Source of the DNA: Candidatus Binatia bacterium
Lineage (GTDB): Bacteria; Desulfobacterota; Binatia; UBA1149; CAITLU01
NCBI GenBank assembly: GCA_036493895.1
Contig: DASXOZ010000070.1
Location: 164,868 to 228,867, forward strand
DNA length: 64,000 nt
Direction of reading: 5' to 3'
Position 1 is the stretch's first letter. Every line of letters begins with the position of its first letter. The notes under the pieces were generated by a model, which was given only the letters and a program-made list of their open reading frames with translations, ran no database searches and was not told the origin of the DNA. The position numbers and the translations under genes are program-made. This document shows positions 42,694 to 51,135 of the stretch, piece after piece.

Positions 42694-43374
42694 CTACGTC
42701 GAGTTGCGCCGGCGGCGGTCGACTTCATCGACGATGCGCGCGACGACTTCGTCGAGCGTGAGAAACGTGGTGTCCAACACCAGTGCATCGGCAGCCCTGG
42801 CAAGGGGCGCGATCGAGCGAGTCGTGTCGCGCCGGTCCCTCTCGGCCATCTCGTCTCGCACGCGCGCGACAGCCTCGGGCGCTGCCGCTTTTGCGGTCAG
42901 TTCGAGCTCCCGCCTCCTGGCGCGCTCGGGCGGATCCGCGTCGAGGAATACCTTGAGGTCGGCGTCAGGAAAGATGACCGTGCCGATGTCGCGGCCTTCG
43001 GCCACGGTCCCCGGTGGCGAGACCGCGCCCCTCTGGATACCCACGAGAGCCCGGCGCACGGACGGGCAGGCCGAGCTCTTCGACGCGGCCTGGCTGACCT
43101 CCGGGCTGCGGATGCGGCCGCTGACGTCCTGGCCCCCCAGAAGGAAGCGGCCGGCGGCGGTCTGACGGATCTCGAGGCCGGTGGCCAGCGCCCCAAGAGC
43201 CGCGTCGTCGTCGGTAGCGACTCCCTGTTCGAGGGCCGCGAGAGCCACGCAGCGGTAAAGTGCCCCCGAATCGAGGTACGAAAAGCCGAGCGCGGAGGCC
43301 ACGGCGCGCGCCGTCGTCGACTTGCCGGCGCCAGCCGGTCCGTCGATCGCCAGGATGAAGGGTCTCCGGCTCAT
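42694..43374 (-). CDS. cmk: Cytidylate kinase
   Basis: CMP/dCMP kinase of 226 residues. P-loop IDGPAGAGKSTTAR at about 9-22; SYLDSGALYRCVAL forms the NMP-binding start; GRDIGTVIFPDADLKVFLDA is the conserved CMP-binding segment; ARVRDEMAERDRRDTTRSIAPL is the lid (quoted ARVRDEMAERDRRDTTRS). ATG overlaps the aroA stop by 4 bp. The upstream aroA and downstream rpsA give the aroA-cmk-rpsA arrangement. Confidence 0.96.
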   Translation of the reverse strand: MSRRPFILAIDGPAGAGKSTTARAVASALGFSYLDSGALYRCVALAALEQGVATDDDAALGALATGLEIRQTAAGRFLLGGQDVSGRIRSPEVSQAASKSSACPSVRRALVGIQRGAVSPPGTVAEGRDIGTVIFPDADLKVFLDADPPERARRRELELTAKAAAPEAVARVRDEMAERDRRDTTRSIAPLARAADALVLDTTFLTLDEVVARIVDEVDRRRRNST

Positions 43375-44663
43375 GCGCCGAGCCTTTGCAGGCTGTCGAA
43401 GAATTCCGGGAACGAGACGGCAACCGGCCCGTCGTTGTCGAGCGTAACGCCGTCGCCTCGCGCGGCCAGCGCCGCCACTGCGGCCGACATCGCGATGCGG
43501 TGATCGTGGCGGGTTTCGACCCGACCTCCGCCGCGCGGTGCTCCGCCGGCAATCACCATGCCATCGTCCTTTTCTTCCACTTCCGTACCGAAAGCCCTCA
43601 GGATTGCTGCAGTAGTGGAGATCCTGTCGCTTTCCTTGACGCGTAGCTCGCCGGCTCCCGAGATCACCGATTCGCCGTCGGCGAACGCTGCGGCGACGGC
43701 CAGCAACGGAAGCTCGTCGATGGTTGCCGGCACTTCGGCTGCGCCGATCTCAAATCCGCGAAGACCGGAGGCCCGGCAGCGGATGCTCCCGACCGGCTCG
43801 CCGCCGCTCGTGCCCTGGACGGCAGCCTGGATGTCGGCACCCATCCGGATGAGGACATCGAGGAACCCGAGGCGGGTCGGATTGAGACAGACCCCGTCGA
43901 TCGTGACGTCCGAACCCTCGACCAACGCTGCGGCGACCAGCAGGAACGCGGCCGATGACGGATCCCCCGGCACGCGGACGTCCACGCAGCGGGGGATGGC
44001 CCTTCCCGTCACGCTCGCCACCGAGCCCTGGACCGTTACCGGGACGTCCATTGCCGCCAGCAGCTTCTCGGTGTGATCGCGGGTCGCCGTCGGCTCGATG
44101 ACAGTCGTCGTTCCTTCGGCCTGGAGACCGGCCAGGAGGATGGCGGTTTTTACCTGGGCGCTCGCAACGGCGAGCTCAATCGTGGCCGGCGACAGCTCAC
44201 GGCCGCGGATCATCAGGGGGGCATGGCCGTCGTCGGTCTCAATGCTTGCCCCCATCCGCGCCAGAGGCTCGGCAACGCGTCTCATCGGGCGGCGCGTAAG
44301 CGACGGGTCGCCGCTCAGCACCGCTTCCAGATCGCGCTGCCCGCACAAGAGTCCCGACAGCAGGCGCATCGTCGTACCGGAGTTCTCGCAATCGATCGTG
44401 CCGGGCCGCGCTACCGCCTGCATCGCCATTCCGCGGATGCGCGCCGTGCCTGGCGAGACGATCGCGACGACGGCGCCAAGGCGGCGCATCGCAGCGACGG
44501 TCGAGGCAACGTCGCGGCCCGATGGCAGCCCGTCGATTCGCGCCTCGCCGGATCCGGCTGCGTTGAACATGACGGCGCGGTGCGCGATCGACTTGTCTCC
44601 CGGAACGACGATCGTCCCGCGCAGCGGCCCGCGGGCGCGGGCAACCTGACGCGGCGCGCTCAC
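43371..44663 (-). CDS. aroA: 3-phosphoshikimate 1-carboxyvinyltransferase (EPSP synthase)
   Basis: EPSP synthase of 430 residues, joining shikimate 3-phosphate and PEP. The N-terminal motif is VPGDKSIAHRAVMF and the PEP loop is ENSGTTMRLLSGLL. SGDPSLTRRPMRRV and SAQVKTAILLAGLQ followed by ATRDHTEKLL match the class II (CP4-like) branch, which carries RDHTEKM/L; the loop has Gly rather than the CP4 Ala, so glyphosate insensitivity is not implied. GTG at 44663 is chosen because GGAG lies 7 bp upstream; a GTG at 44678 adds five residues. Between tyrA and cmk. Confidence 0.96.
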   Translation of the reverse strand: MSAPRQVARARGPLRGTIVVPGDKSIAHRAVMFNAAGSGEARIDGLPSGRDVASTVAAMRRLGAVVAIVSPGTARIRGMAMQAVARPGTIDCENSGTTMRLLSGLLCGQRDLEAVLSGDPSLTRRPMRRVAEPLARMGASIETDDGHAPLMIRGRELSPATIELAVASAQVKTAILLAGLQAEGTTTVIEPTATRDHTEKLLAAMDVPVTVQGSVASVTGRAIPRCVDVRVPGDPSSAAFLLVAAALVEGSDVTIDGVCLNPTRLGFLDVLIRMGADIQAAVQGTSGGEPVGSIRCRASGLRGFEIGAAEVPATIDELPLLAVAAAFADGESVISGAGELRVKESDRISTTAAILRAFGTEVEEKDDGMVIAGGAPRGGGRVETRHDHRIAMSAAVAALAARGDGVTLDNDGPVAVSFPEFFDSLQRLGA

Positions 44664-44697
44664 CGCGGCGCTCCGCACTTGCGACCGGGACCGGCCG

Positions 44698-45558
44698 TCA
44701 CGACGAAACGATCCCCCTGCGCAGCTTGTGCGACGCCGCGATGATCGTGCGGATCACCCCTTCGTCGCGATCGGCGATCGCATCGCGAAGATCGTCCCAG
44801 CAGGCGCTGAACTCGTCCATCGCATCGACGATCGCTTCGCGATTGAGCCTGGCGATGTCGATCCACATCGCAGCGTCGCTTGCCGCAAGGCGCGTCGTGT
44901 CGCGAAACCCTCCGGCGATGAGATCGACGACGTCCTGGCGCCGCTTCGCGCCGTCGGCGGTGGCAGCCAGCGCGAAGGCGACCATCTGCGGCAGATGGCT
45001 CGAGGTCGCGATCGCGCTGTCGTGCGCGTCGGCATCCATCACGGAAACCTCGCAGCCGACGGCGCTCCAAAGCTCGCGCATGTCGTCGACGAGAGATGCC
45101 GGCGTGTCCTTCGCAGGCGTCAGCACGCAGCGACGACCGCGGAAAATCGCCGGATCGGCGCTGCCCGCGCCCGTTTCGGCCTTGCCGGCAAGCGGATGCG
45201 CGCCGAGAAATCGGTCGACGAGGCCCCGCCTTCCCGCTTCGATCACGATCGGACCCTTGACGCTGCCGACGTCCGTGAAGACCGCCGTCTTCGGCGCATG
45301 CTCGGCAAGCTCGTGGAGCTGGGAGACGGCGGTGAACACCGGCGTCGCGACGACGACCAGGTCGGCGCCGGCCAGCGACGGGAAAAGATCGGTGCGCGCC
45401 TCGTCGATGAGCCCGCGCGACAGCGCGATGTCGAGGTTCGCCTTCGACCTTCCGGCGCCGACGACGTGGCCGAAAGCGCCGCAGGCCTTTGCTGCGCCCG
45501 CCAACGATGCGCCGATCAGGCCCGTGCCGACGATGACGCAGCGATCCCAGGACTTCAT
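44698..45558 (-). CDS. tyrA: Prephenate dehydrogenase
   Basis: NAD(P)-dependent enzyme of 286 residues oxidising prephenate to 4-hydroxyphenylpyruvate (or arogenate to tyrosine). The Rossmann motif CVIVGTGLIGASLAGAAK is at about 7-24; VVVATPVFT, DVGSVKG and GAHPLAGKAETGAG mark the active site; a C-terminal helical dimer domain has SHLPQMVAFALA. No ACT or chorismate mutase domain is fused. ATG overlaps hisC by 4 bp; aroA follows 34 bp later. Confidence 0.95.
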   Translation of the reverse strand: MKSWDRCVIVGTGLIGASLAGAAKACGAFGHVVGAGRSKANLDIALSRGLIDEARTDLFPSLAGADLVVVATPVFTAVSQLHELAEHAPKTAVFTDVGSVKGPIVIEAGRRGLVDRFLGAHPLAGKAETGAGSADPAIFRGRRCVLTPAKDTPASLVDDMRELWSAVGCEVSVMDADAHDSAIATSSHLPQMVAFALAATADGAKRRQDVVDLIAGGFRDTTRLAASDAAMWIDIARLNREAIVDAMDEFSACWDDLRDAIADRDEGVIRTIIAASHKLRRGIVSS

Positions 45559-46697
45559 CGCGCGGTTCCGCCCGAACGTACTGCGGACGCGCGCCGGGCC
45601 GCAAGGTCGCCGGCGAGCACCTGCTCGAGCGCCGCGATCGCGCGCCGGTCTTCTTCTTCGGTCGAGTACGTGATGCGGATGTGGTCGGGAAACCCGTAAG
45701 CATCCATCGGACGCACGATCACGCCGAGGCGAAGCAGCGCATCGGTAACTGCCGCGCCTTTACCAGTGCGCACGAGGAAGAAATTCGCGTGGCTGGCAAC
45801 GGCATCGATGCCGAGGCGCTCGCAGGCCTTTGCCCAGCGCACGCGGCTCGAGCGCACCAGCGCGCGCGAGGCCTCGACGTGCGCGTCGTCGTCGAGAGCG
45901 GCCGCAGCGGCAACCTGCGCGAGCAGGTTGACGTTGAACGGCTGGCGAAGCCGTGCCATCGCGTCGGCGATCTCGAGGGATGCCACGCCGTAACCGATGC
46001 GAAGACCGGCCAGGCCGTGGATCTTCGAGAACGTGCGCGTGACGATGAGCCCCGGGTGCCGGTCGATGTACGCCAAGCCGTCGGGATAGAGCTCGTCGTC
46101 GACGAATTCGAAGTACGCTTCGTCGAGCACCACCGCGACGGCGTCGGGTACCTTCGCGAGGAACCTCTCCCACTCCTGGCGGCGGAAAATCGTGCCTGTC
46201 GGATTGTTGGGGTTGGCAACGAAGACGACGCGCGTCCTGCCGGTGACGCGCTCGGCGATGGCCTCGAGGTCGTGCTCGAAGCCGCGCGGCGGAGCCTTGA
46301 CCGGAGTCGCACCGACGGCGATCGAAACCAGCGGATAGACCAGGAACGCGTCTGCCGAGAACAGCACTTCATCGCCGGGGCCGGCCAGCAGGCGACAGGC
46401 CAGCTCGAGGATCTCGTTGGACCCGTTGCCGAGGATGATGCGACGAGAATCGACGCCGAGGCGGGTCGCGAGCTTTTCGGTCAGTACGACCGCTCCGCCG
46501 TCGGGGTAGCGGTGGACCGACGCGAGGGCGTCCGCCATTGCCGCCAGTGCCTTCGGCGACGGCCCGAGCGCGTTCTCGTTGGATGCGATCTTGATCGAGC
46601 CGCGGATGCCGAGCTCGCGCTCGACTTCTTCGATCGGGCGCCCGGGCTTGTACGGCGTCAATGAGCGGATCCGCTCTGGAATCGGGGGGCCGGCCAT
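45555..46697 (-). CDS. hisC: Histidinol-phosphate/aromatic aminotransferase
   Basis: PLP-dependent aminotransferase, fold type I, 380 residues. ASNENALGPSPKA, NGSNEILELACRLL, VFVANPNNPTGT and the PLP lysine in RTFSKIHGLAGLRIGYG are visible. Located before tyrA and aroA rather than with his genes, it probably acts as the aromatic aminotransferase of phenylalanine and tyrosine synthesis, while HisC activity is also possible. It is the first gene of the hisC-tyrA-aroA-cmk-rpsA-ihfB-HIT-lapA block. No promoter was identified confidently in the 188-bp gap upstream. Confidence 0.93.
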   Translation of the reverse strand: MAGPPIPERIRSLTPYKPGRPIEEVERELGIRGSIKIASNENALGPSPKALAAMADALASVHRYPDGGAVVLTEKLATRLGVDSRRIILGNGSNEILELACRLLAGPGDEVLFSADAFLVYPLVSIAVGATPVKAPPRGFEHDLEAIAERVTGRTRVVFVANPNNPTGTIFRRQEWERFLAKVPDAVAVVLDEAYFEFVDDELYPDGLAYIDRHPGLIVTRTFSKIHGLAGLRIGYGVASLEIADAMARLRQPFNVNLLAQVAAAAALDDDAHVEASRALVRSSRVRWAKACERLGIDAVASHANFFLVRTGKGAAVTDALLRLGVIVRPMDAYGFPDHIRITYSTEEEDRRAIAALEQVLAGDLAARRASAVRSGGTAR

Positions 46698-46885
46698 CTG
46701 CGGTGACTAGCGCGAAAACGCCGCCATGGCACGCGGGCGGGGAAACTTGCGGCAACAAGGCACGGGCGGCGGGCGGCGATGCGCTGCGGGCGGCGGCGTG
46801 GATTTGTGCACGGCCGACTGGTCTCCGCCGACGACAGGAGTAGCGTGCTCGGCGTCTTGCGCGCTTGCCGCGCCCGGAGGTTTCC

Positions 46886-47890
46886 GTGTCATCGATTCGT
46901 GCCGCTTCGATCCGCCGCCGCCTCCGCATCGCTCCCGCCGCGACGATGGCGCTGGCGATCCTACTGTCAGGATTGGCCGCGGCATCGGTCGCAGCGGCGG
47001 CGCAGAAGTGCGGCGATCGCGACAACAGCGGCACCGTGACGGCCAGCGATGCGCTCGGCGTGCTCAAGGTGTCGGTTGGCGCGGCCCAGTGCGACCCTTG
47101 CGTCTGCGACGTCAATCACTCGGGAACCGTCACGGCATCGGACGCACTCGTCGTCCTCAAGTTCGCCGTCGGCCAGCCGGTGACGCTGTCGTGCAATTCG
47201 TGCACGCCCCTCTGCCAGTCCTCTCAGCCTCCGCAATGCGGAGGAACCTGCAACAACGGGCTGGTGTGCGCCGAAACGCCGGATACCAATGGCATGTGCG
47301 ATTGCGTGCCCGCGTGCACCATTTCTGCTGTCCCGGCCTGCGGAGGAAGCTGCGAGGGGGCGGATGCCGCCGACTCGCTATGCAACGACGTCACGTTCGC
47401 GGCCGGCAACCATTCCATCGATCGCTGCGTGTGCCTGCCGCCGGGTGCGAAAGCCTGCGGCGACTCGAGCGCACCGACCTGCGGCGGCGTCTGCCAGCCC
47501 GGGCACGCGTGCACGAACCACAGCGGCAAGTGCCAGTGCGATTCGGTCGCGGCTCCGGTCGTGGCCTGCGGCCAGTCGAGCACGCCCACTTGCGGCGGGA
47601 CCTGTCCGGACGGCTTCATCTGCACGTTCGCCGACAGCATCTGCGAGTGCATTCAATCGGACGGAAGCCAGAATGCCTGCGAGAGCGCCGAGGCTCCGGT
47701 ATGCGGCGCCGCGTGCCCGGACACGAAGACCTGCGCGCGCGATTTCCTCGTCGGATGCAAGTGCTTCCATCCGTGCGAGATCAGCAACGCCCCGGCCTGC
47801 GGCGGCTCGTGCAATAGCGGAACCTGCACGCACGCGACCGCGACGATCAAGGGCGCGAACTCGACGGTCGACTACTGCCTCTGCTTGTAA
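46886..47890 (+). CDS. Secreted protein: dockerin-like calcium repeats plus Cys-rich modules
   Basis: Exported protein of 334 residues with a signal peptide (about 1-38, ending SVAAAA). Residues about 40-100 hold two dockerin-type EF-hand repeats, GDRDNSGTVTASDALGVLK and DVNHSGTVTASDALVVLK, each followed by a Cys pair (CDPCVC, CNSC). Then come about six short Cys modules of the form P-x-CGG-x-C-x(n)-C-x-C (PQCGGTCNNGLVC, PACGGSCEG, PTCGGVCQPGHAC, PTCGGTCPDGFIC, PVCGAACPDTKTC, PACGGSCNSGTC). The GTG start has GGAGG 5 bp upstream. Possible extracellular calcium-binding structural protein. Convergent with a second dockerin-like gene. Confidence 0.87.
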   Translation: MSSIRAASIRRRLRIAPAATMALAILLSGLAAASVAAAAQKCGDRDNSGTVTASDALGVLKVSVGAAQCDPCVCDVNHSGTVTASDALVVLKFAVGQPVTLSCNSCTPLCQSSQPPQCGGTCNNGLVCAETPDTNGMCDCVPACTISAVPACGGSCEGADAADSLCNDVTFAAGNHSIDRCVCLPPGAKACGDSSAPTCGGVCQPGHACTNHSGKCQCDSVAAPVVACGQSSTPTCGGTCPDGFICTFADSICECIQSDGSQNACESAEAPVCGAACPDTKTCARDFLVGCKCFHPCEISNAPACGGSCNSGTCTHATATIKGANSTVDYCLCL

Positions 47891-47905
47891 CCTGGCACGC
47901 GGGCG

Positions 47906-48664
47906 CTACAGGCAGACCGGACACGCAAGCGAGCCGCTCACTCCGACGGCGAAGCGCAGGGTCTTGAGCGCGTCGCTCGCGGTGACCGCGTGACTGCCGT
48001 CGACGTCGCAGACGCAAGGCAGGCAGCTCTTCGACCCTACCGACACCTTGAGGATCTGCAGCGCATCGGCGGCCGTCACGCCGCCGCCGCCGCTGGCATC
48101 CCCGCACGCCACTTCGGTCGCGCCGGTGAACTGCAGCAGCATCTCGCCGTGGTCGTCCTTGAGCGTGAACGTGTGCGGCGTGCCGAGAAATCCGAAAGTG
48201 TACTGCGGAAACGGGTCGATCAACGCGTCGGAGGCGAACACGTCCTTCGTGATCGCGACGAAGAGCTGGATGTCGGCGGCCGCATTGCCGTTGAATGACA
48301 TCGTGCCGCCCTCGGGACCCAAGTCGCGCGGGCCGTCGTAGATGCGAAACGTATTGCCCGCCAGATCGACCTGGTAGAACGCAGCGTGCGAGCCGGTGAC
48401 TTCCTGGCCGAGGAAATCGGCGTGGAACGCGGAGTGTCCGTTCTGCTGGTAGGCGCCGTTGGACGGGCTCGGGTCGCCGTCGGCTACCGACGTGTCGAAC
48501 GTGAAGTAGCCCGTGACATCGGTATTCAGCGGAACCGAAACTCCGAAAGGCTGGTTGACGACGGTCGCGGCCTTCGCCGTCCAGGCCACCGTCTTGATGC
48601 CCGCGTGTGCATCGGCCGCAACCAGAACCGCAAGGGCCGTCGCGATCCCGTAAAATCTTCCCAT
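47906..48664 (-). CDS. Secreted protein with C-terminal dockerin-like repeats
   Basis: Exported protein of 252 residues with a signal peptide (MGRFYGIATALAVLVAADAHA). The middle 150 residues form a beta-rich domain (VTGYFTFDTSVADG, YQVDLAGNTFRIYDG, FGFLGTPHTFTLKDD) similar to PEP-CTERM-type exported beta proteins. The C-terminus carries two dockerin-type repeats, GGGGVTAADALQILK and DGSHAVTASDALKTLRFAVG, with the same CxxCxC spacer seen in the convergent neighbour. GAGGGGAG precedes the ATG. The two genes end 15 bp apart, so they share the module but not a promoter. Confidence 0.83.
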   Translation of the reverse strand: MGRFYGIATALAVLVAADAHAGIKTVAWTAKAATVVNQPFGVSVPLNTDVTGYFTFDTSVADGDPSPSNGAYQQNGHSAFHADFLGQEVTGSHAAFYQVDLAGNTFRIYDGPRDLGPEGGTMSFNGNAAADIQLFVAITKDVFASDALIDPFPQYTFGFLGTPHTFTLKDDHGEMLLQFTGATEVACGDASGGGGVTAADALQILKVSVGSKSCLPCVCDVDGSHAVTASDALKTLRFAVGVSGSLACPVCL

Positions 48665-48830
48665 GACTCCCCTCCTCGACCGGAACAAGCGGCGCCCCCG
48701 CCACCGGTTCCGTCCTCCGTGCCGATCCTTCTAGCGCTTTGCGTGCCGCTTGTCGTGCAAAGCGTAGGGTCGGCGGCGCCCAGCAGGCCGCTGCGCGCGC
48801 GCCGGCCCGTCCAATACGCAGCACCGGGTT

Positions 48831-48859
48831 TTCGCTCCCGGCGGGCGCCCGGCTAGAAT
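48831..48859 (+). promoter_or_regulatory. Promoter of cstA (leaderless type)
   Basis: TTCGCT (48831-48836), 17-bp spacer, TAGAAT (48854-48859), then 8 bp to the cstA ATG. No ribosome binding site is present. Confidence 0.45.
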
Positions 48860-48867
48860 CGGCCGCC

Positions 48868-50934
48868 ATGAACGGGACCGCCGCGACGACGCGCGGCAGC
48901 CTTGCCGGCGCCGTCGCGTGGCTGGCCGTCGCCCTGCTAGGAGCTTCGGCCCTGGCCGCCATCGCGCTCCACCGCGGCGAAACCATTTCGAGCACCTGGT
49001 TCCTCGTCGCGGGGCTCTGCACCTACGCGATCGGTTACCGCTTCTACTCGGCGTTTCTCGCCAGTCGTGCGCTCGCCCTCGACGACCAAAGGCCCACCCC
49101 TGCGCACACTCGCCGCGACGGCCGCGACTTCGTCCCGACCAACCGCTGGGTGGTCTTCGGCCACCACTTCGCGGCCATCGCCGGGCCCGGGCCGCTGGTC
49201 GGACCGATTCTCGCCGCGCAGTTCGGCTATCTTCCTGCATCGCTCTACATCGTCGTCGGCGTCGTGCTCGGCGGCGCCGTGCAGGACTTCACCGTCCTCG
49301 TGGGCTCGATGCGCCGCGGCGGGATGAGTCTCGGGCAGATCGTCCGCGAAGAAATCGGCCCGGTCGGAGGCGCAGCGGCCACGGTCGCCGTGCTCGCGAT
49401 CATGGTGATCCTGATCGGCGTGCTCGGCCTCGTGGTCACCAACGCGATGTTCGGCAGCCCGTGGGGAACGTTCACGATCGCGGCGACGATTCCGATCGCG
49501 CTGCTGATGGGTGTCTGGATGACGCAGCTGCGGCCGGGCCACGTGATGGAAGCGTCCATCGGCGGTCTTGCGCTCGTGCTGCTGGCCGTATGGGGCGGCG
49601 GCTACGTGCACGATCACGAATCGCTTCGAGTCTGGTTCGATCTCGGCAAGCCCGCCATTGCGCGCTGCCTGATCATTTACGGGTTTACCGCCAGCGTGCT
49701 GCCGGTGTGGCTGCTGCTGGCGCCGCGCGACTACCTCTCGGCGTTCATCAAGATCGGAACGATCGCGCTATTGGCCGCGGGCCTTCTGCTGGTCAGGCCC
49801 GACGTGCAGATGCCGGCTCTTACCCGCTTCATCGACGGCACCGGCCCGGTGTTCGCAGGAAAGCTGTTCCCGTTCTGCTTCATCACGATCGCGTGCGGCG
49901 CGATCTCGGGATTTCATGCGCTGATCTCGAGCGGCACGACGCCGAAGCTTCTGGATCGCGAGAGCGACGCCCGCTTCATCGGTTACGGCGCGATGCTGAT
50001 GGAGAGCTTCGTCGCGCTGATGGCGCTGATGGCCGCTACCGTGATGGAGCCCGGCACTTATTTTGCGATGAACGCGCCGGCGAGCCTGATCGGCACGACT
50101 GCCGCGGAGGCCGCAGCGAAGATCTCGCAATGGGGCTTTACGCTCGACCCCGCATCGTTCGAAGCGCTGACTCGCCACGTCGGCGAGAACACGCTGCTGT
50201 CGCGAACCGGAGGAGCGCCGACGCTGGCCGTCGGCATGGCCGAGATCTTCTCGCGCGCGCTCGGCGGCGACGCGATGAAAGCGCTGTGGTACCACTTCGC
50301 GATCATGTTCGAAGCGCTGTTCATCCTGACCACGCTCGATGCCGGCACCCGTGTCGGGCGCTTCATGATGCAGGACCTGCTCGGCGGCTTCTGGGAGCCT
50401 CTCGGACGCACCGCCTCGCTGCCGGCCAACGTATTTTCTTCGGCGCTGATCGTCGGCGGCTGGGGCTATTTCCTTTACCAGGGCGTCATCGATCCTCTCG
50501 GCGGCATCAATTCGCTGTGGCCGCTGTTCGGGATCGCCAACCAGTTGCTCGCGGCCACGGCGCTCACGGCCGTGACGACGCTGTTCGTCAAGTCCGACCG
50601 GCCGCGCTACGCGCTGACGACGTTCGCGCCCCTCGTCTGGCTGCTCGTCGTGACGATGACAGCAGGGTGGCAGAAGATCTTTTCGCCCGACTTGCGCATC
50701 GGCTTCCTGGCCATGGCGGACAGCCTGGCCGCGCAGGCCGGCGCGGGACAGATCGCGGCGGACAAGCTGTCGCAGACGGCGCACGTGATCTTCAATAACC
50801 GGCTCGATGCTGCCGTCACCGCGGTCTTCATGCTTCTCGTCGCGGTCGTCGTGCTGGATGCCGCGCGGATCTGGTGGAAGACGCTCTCCGGGCGCCGCGG
50901 CCACGGCCTGGCCGTCGCGGAGGTGAGCCTGTGA
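48868..50934 (+). CDS. cstA: CstA-family pyruvate/peptide transporter
   Basis: Carbon-starvation protein CstA/BtsT family, 688 residues with about 16-18 membrane segments. Family motifs include HFAAIAGPGPLVGPILAAQFG near the N-terminus (quoted HFAAIAGPGPLVGPILAAQF), GGAVQDFTVLVGSMRRGG, SGFHALISSGTTPKLL and LDAGTRVGRFMMQDLLGG. E. coli CstA and BtsT are pyruvate transporters that also affect peptide use. The GTGA overlap with the next gene couples it to a YbdD-like partner, as in E. coli. Leaderless-type promoter immediately upstream. Confidence 0.94.
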   Translation: MNGTAATTRGSLAGAVAWLAVALLGASALAAIALHRGETISSTWFLVAGLCTYAIGYRFYSAFLASRALALDDQRPTPAHTRRDGRDFVPTNRWVVFGHHFAAIAGPGPLVGPILAAQFGYLPASLYIVVGVVLGGAVQDFTVLVGSMRRGGMSLGQIVREEIGPVGGAAATVAVLAIMVILIGVLGLVVTNAMFGSPWGTFTIAATIPIALLMGVWMTQLRPGHVMEASIGGLALVLLAVWGGGYVHDHESLRVWFDLGKPAIARCLIIYGFTASVLPVWLLLAPRDYLSAFIKIGTIALLAAGLLLVRPDVQMPALTRFIDGTGPVFAGKLFPFCFITIACGAISGFHALISSGTTPKLLDRESDARFIGYGAMLMESFVALMALMAATVMEPGTYFAMNAPASLIGTTAAEAAAKISQWGFTLDPASFEALTRHVGENTLLSRTGGAPTLAVGMAEIFSRALGGDAMKALWYHFAIMFEALFILTTLDAGTRVGRFMMQDLLGGFWEPLGRTASLPANVFSSALIVGGWGYFLYQGVIDPLGGINSLWPLFGIANQLLAATALTAVTTLFVKSDRPRYALTTFAPLVWLLVVTMTAGWQKIFSPDLRIGFLAMADSLAAQAGAGQIAADKLSQTAHVIFNNRLDAAVTAVFMLLVAVVVLDAARIWWKTLSGRRGHGLAVAEVSL

Positions 50935-51128
50935 ACGTCGCGCGTCGAGTGCTTGCGGCAACGCGTGGATTTCTTCGCGGGTTTCTGGGAATCACCGAGG
51001 CCGACGACGAGCGGCGTCCCGAGCCGTCCTGCACGCATCACGACGATTGCTCGCCAGACCGGGCAGCACCGTCGCTTGCGCGGGCCGCGCTGGTCGAAAG
51101 AGCGCGCCACCGCGCGTCCTGCTGCTGA
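50931..51128 (+). CDS. YbdD/YjiX-like small partner of CstA
   Basis: A 65-residue protein starting with a GTG that overlaps the cstA stop by 4 bp. E. coli YbdD/YjiX are also about 65-67 residues, end in Cys-Cys and are needed for CstA/BtsT transport. Here the N-terminal helix (RVLAATRGFLRGFLGI), a central THHDDCSPD segment (aligning to the family HxxHPD region), and the SCC tail fit, but the rest is divergent. Recognition depends largely on position, size and the CC end. Confidence 0.7.
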   Translation: MNVARRVLAATRGFLRGFLGITEADDERRPEPSCTHHDDCSPDRAAPSLARAALVERARHRASCC

Positions 51129-51135
51129 GCATTCG

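Noticed and set aside
43371-44663. Glyphosate-insensitive EPSP synthase
   Set aside because: The class II RDHTEK motif is present, but the loop has Gly instead of the Ala of CP4-type enzymes, so sensitivity cannot be inferred.
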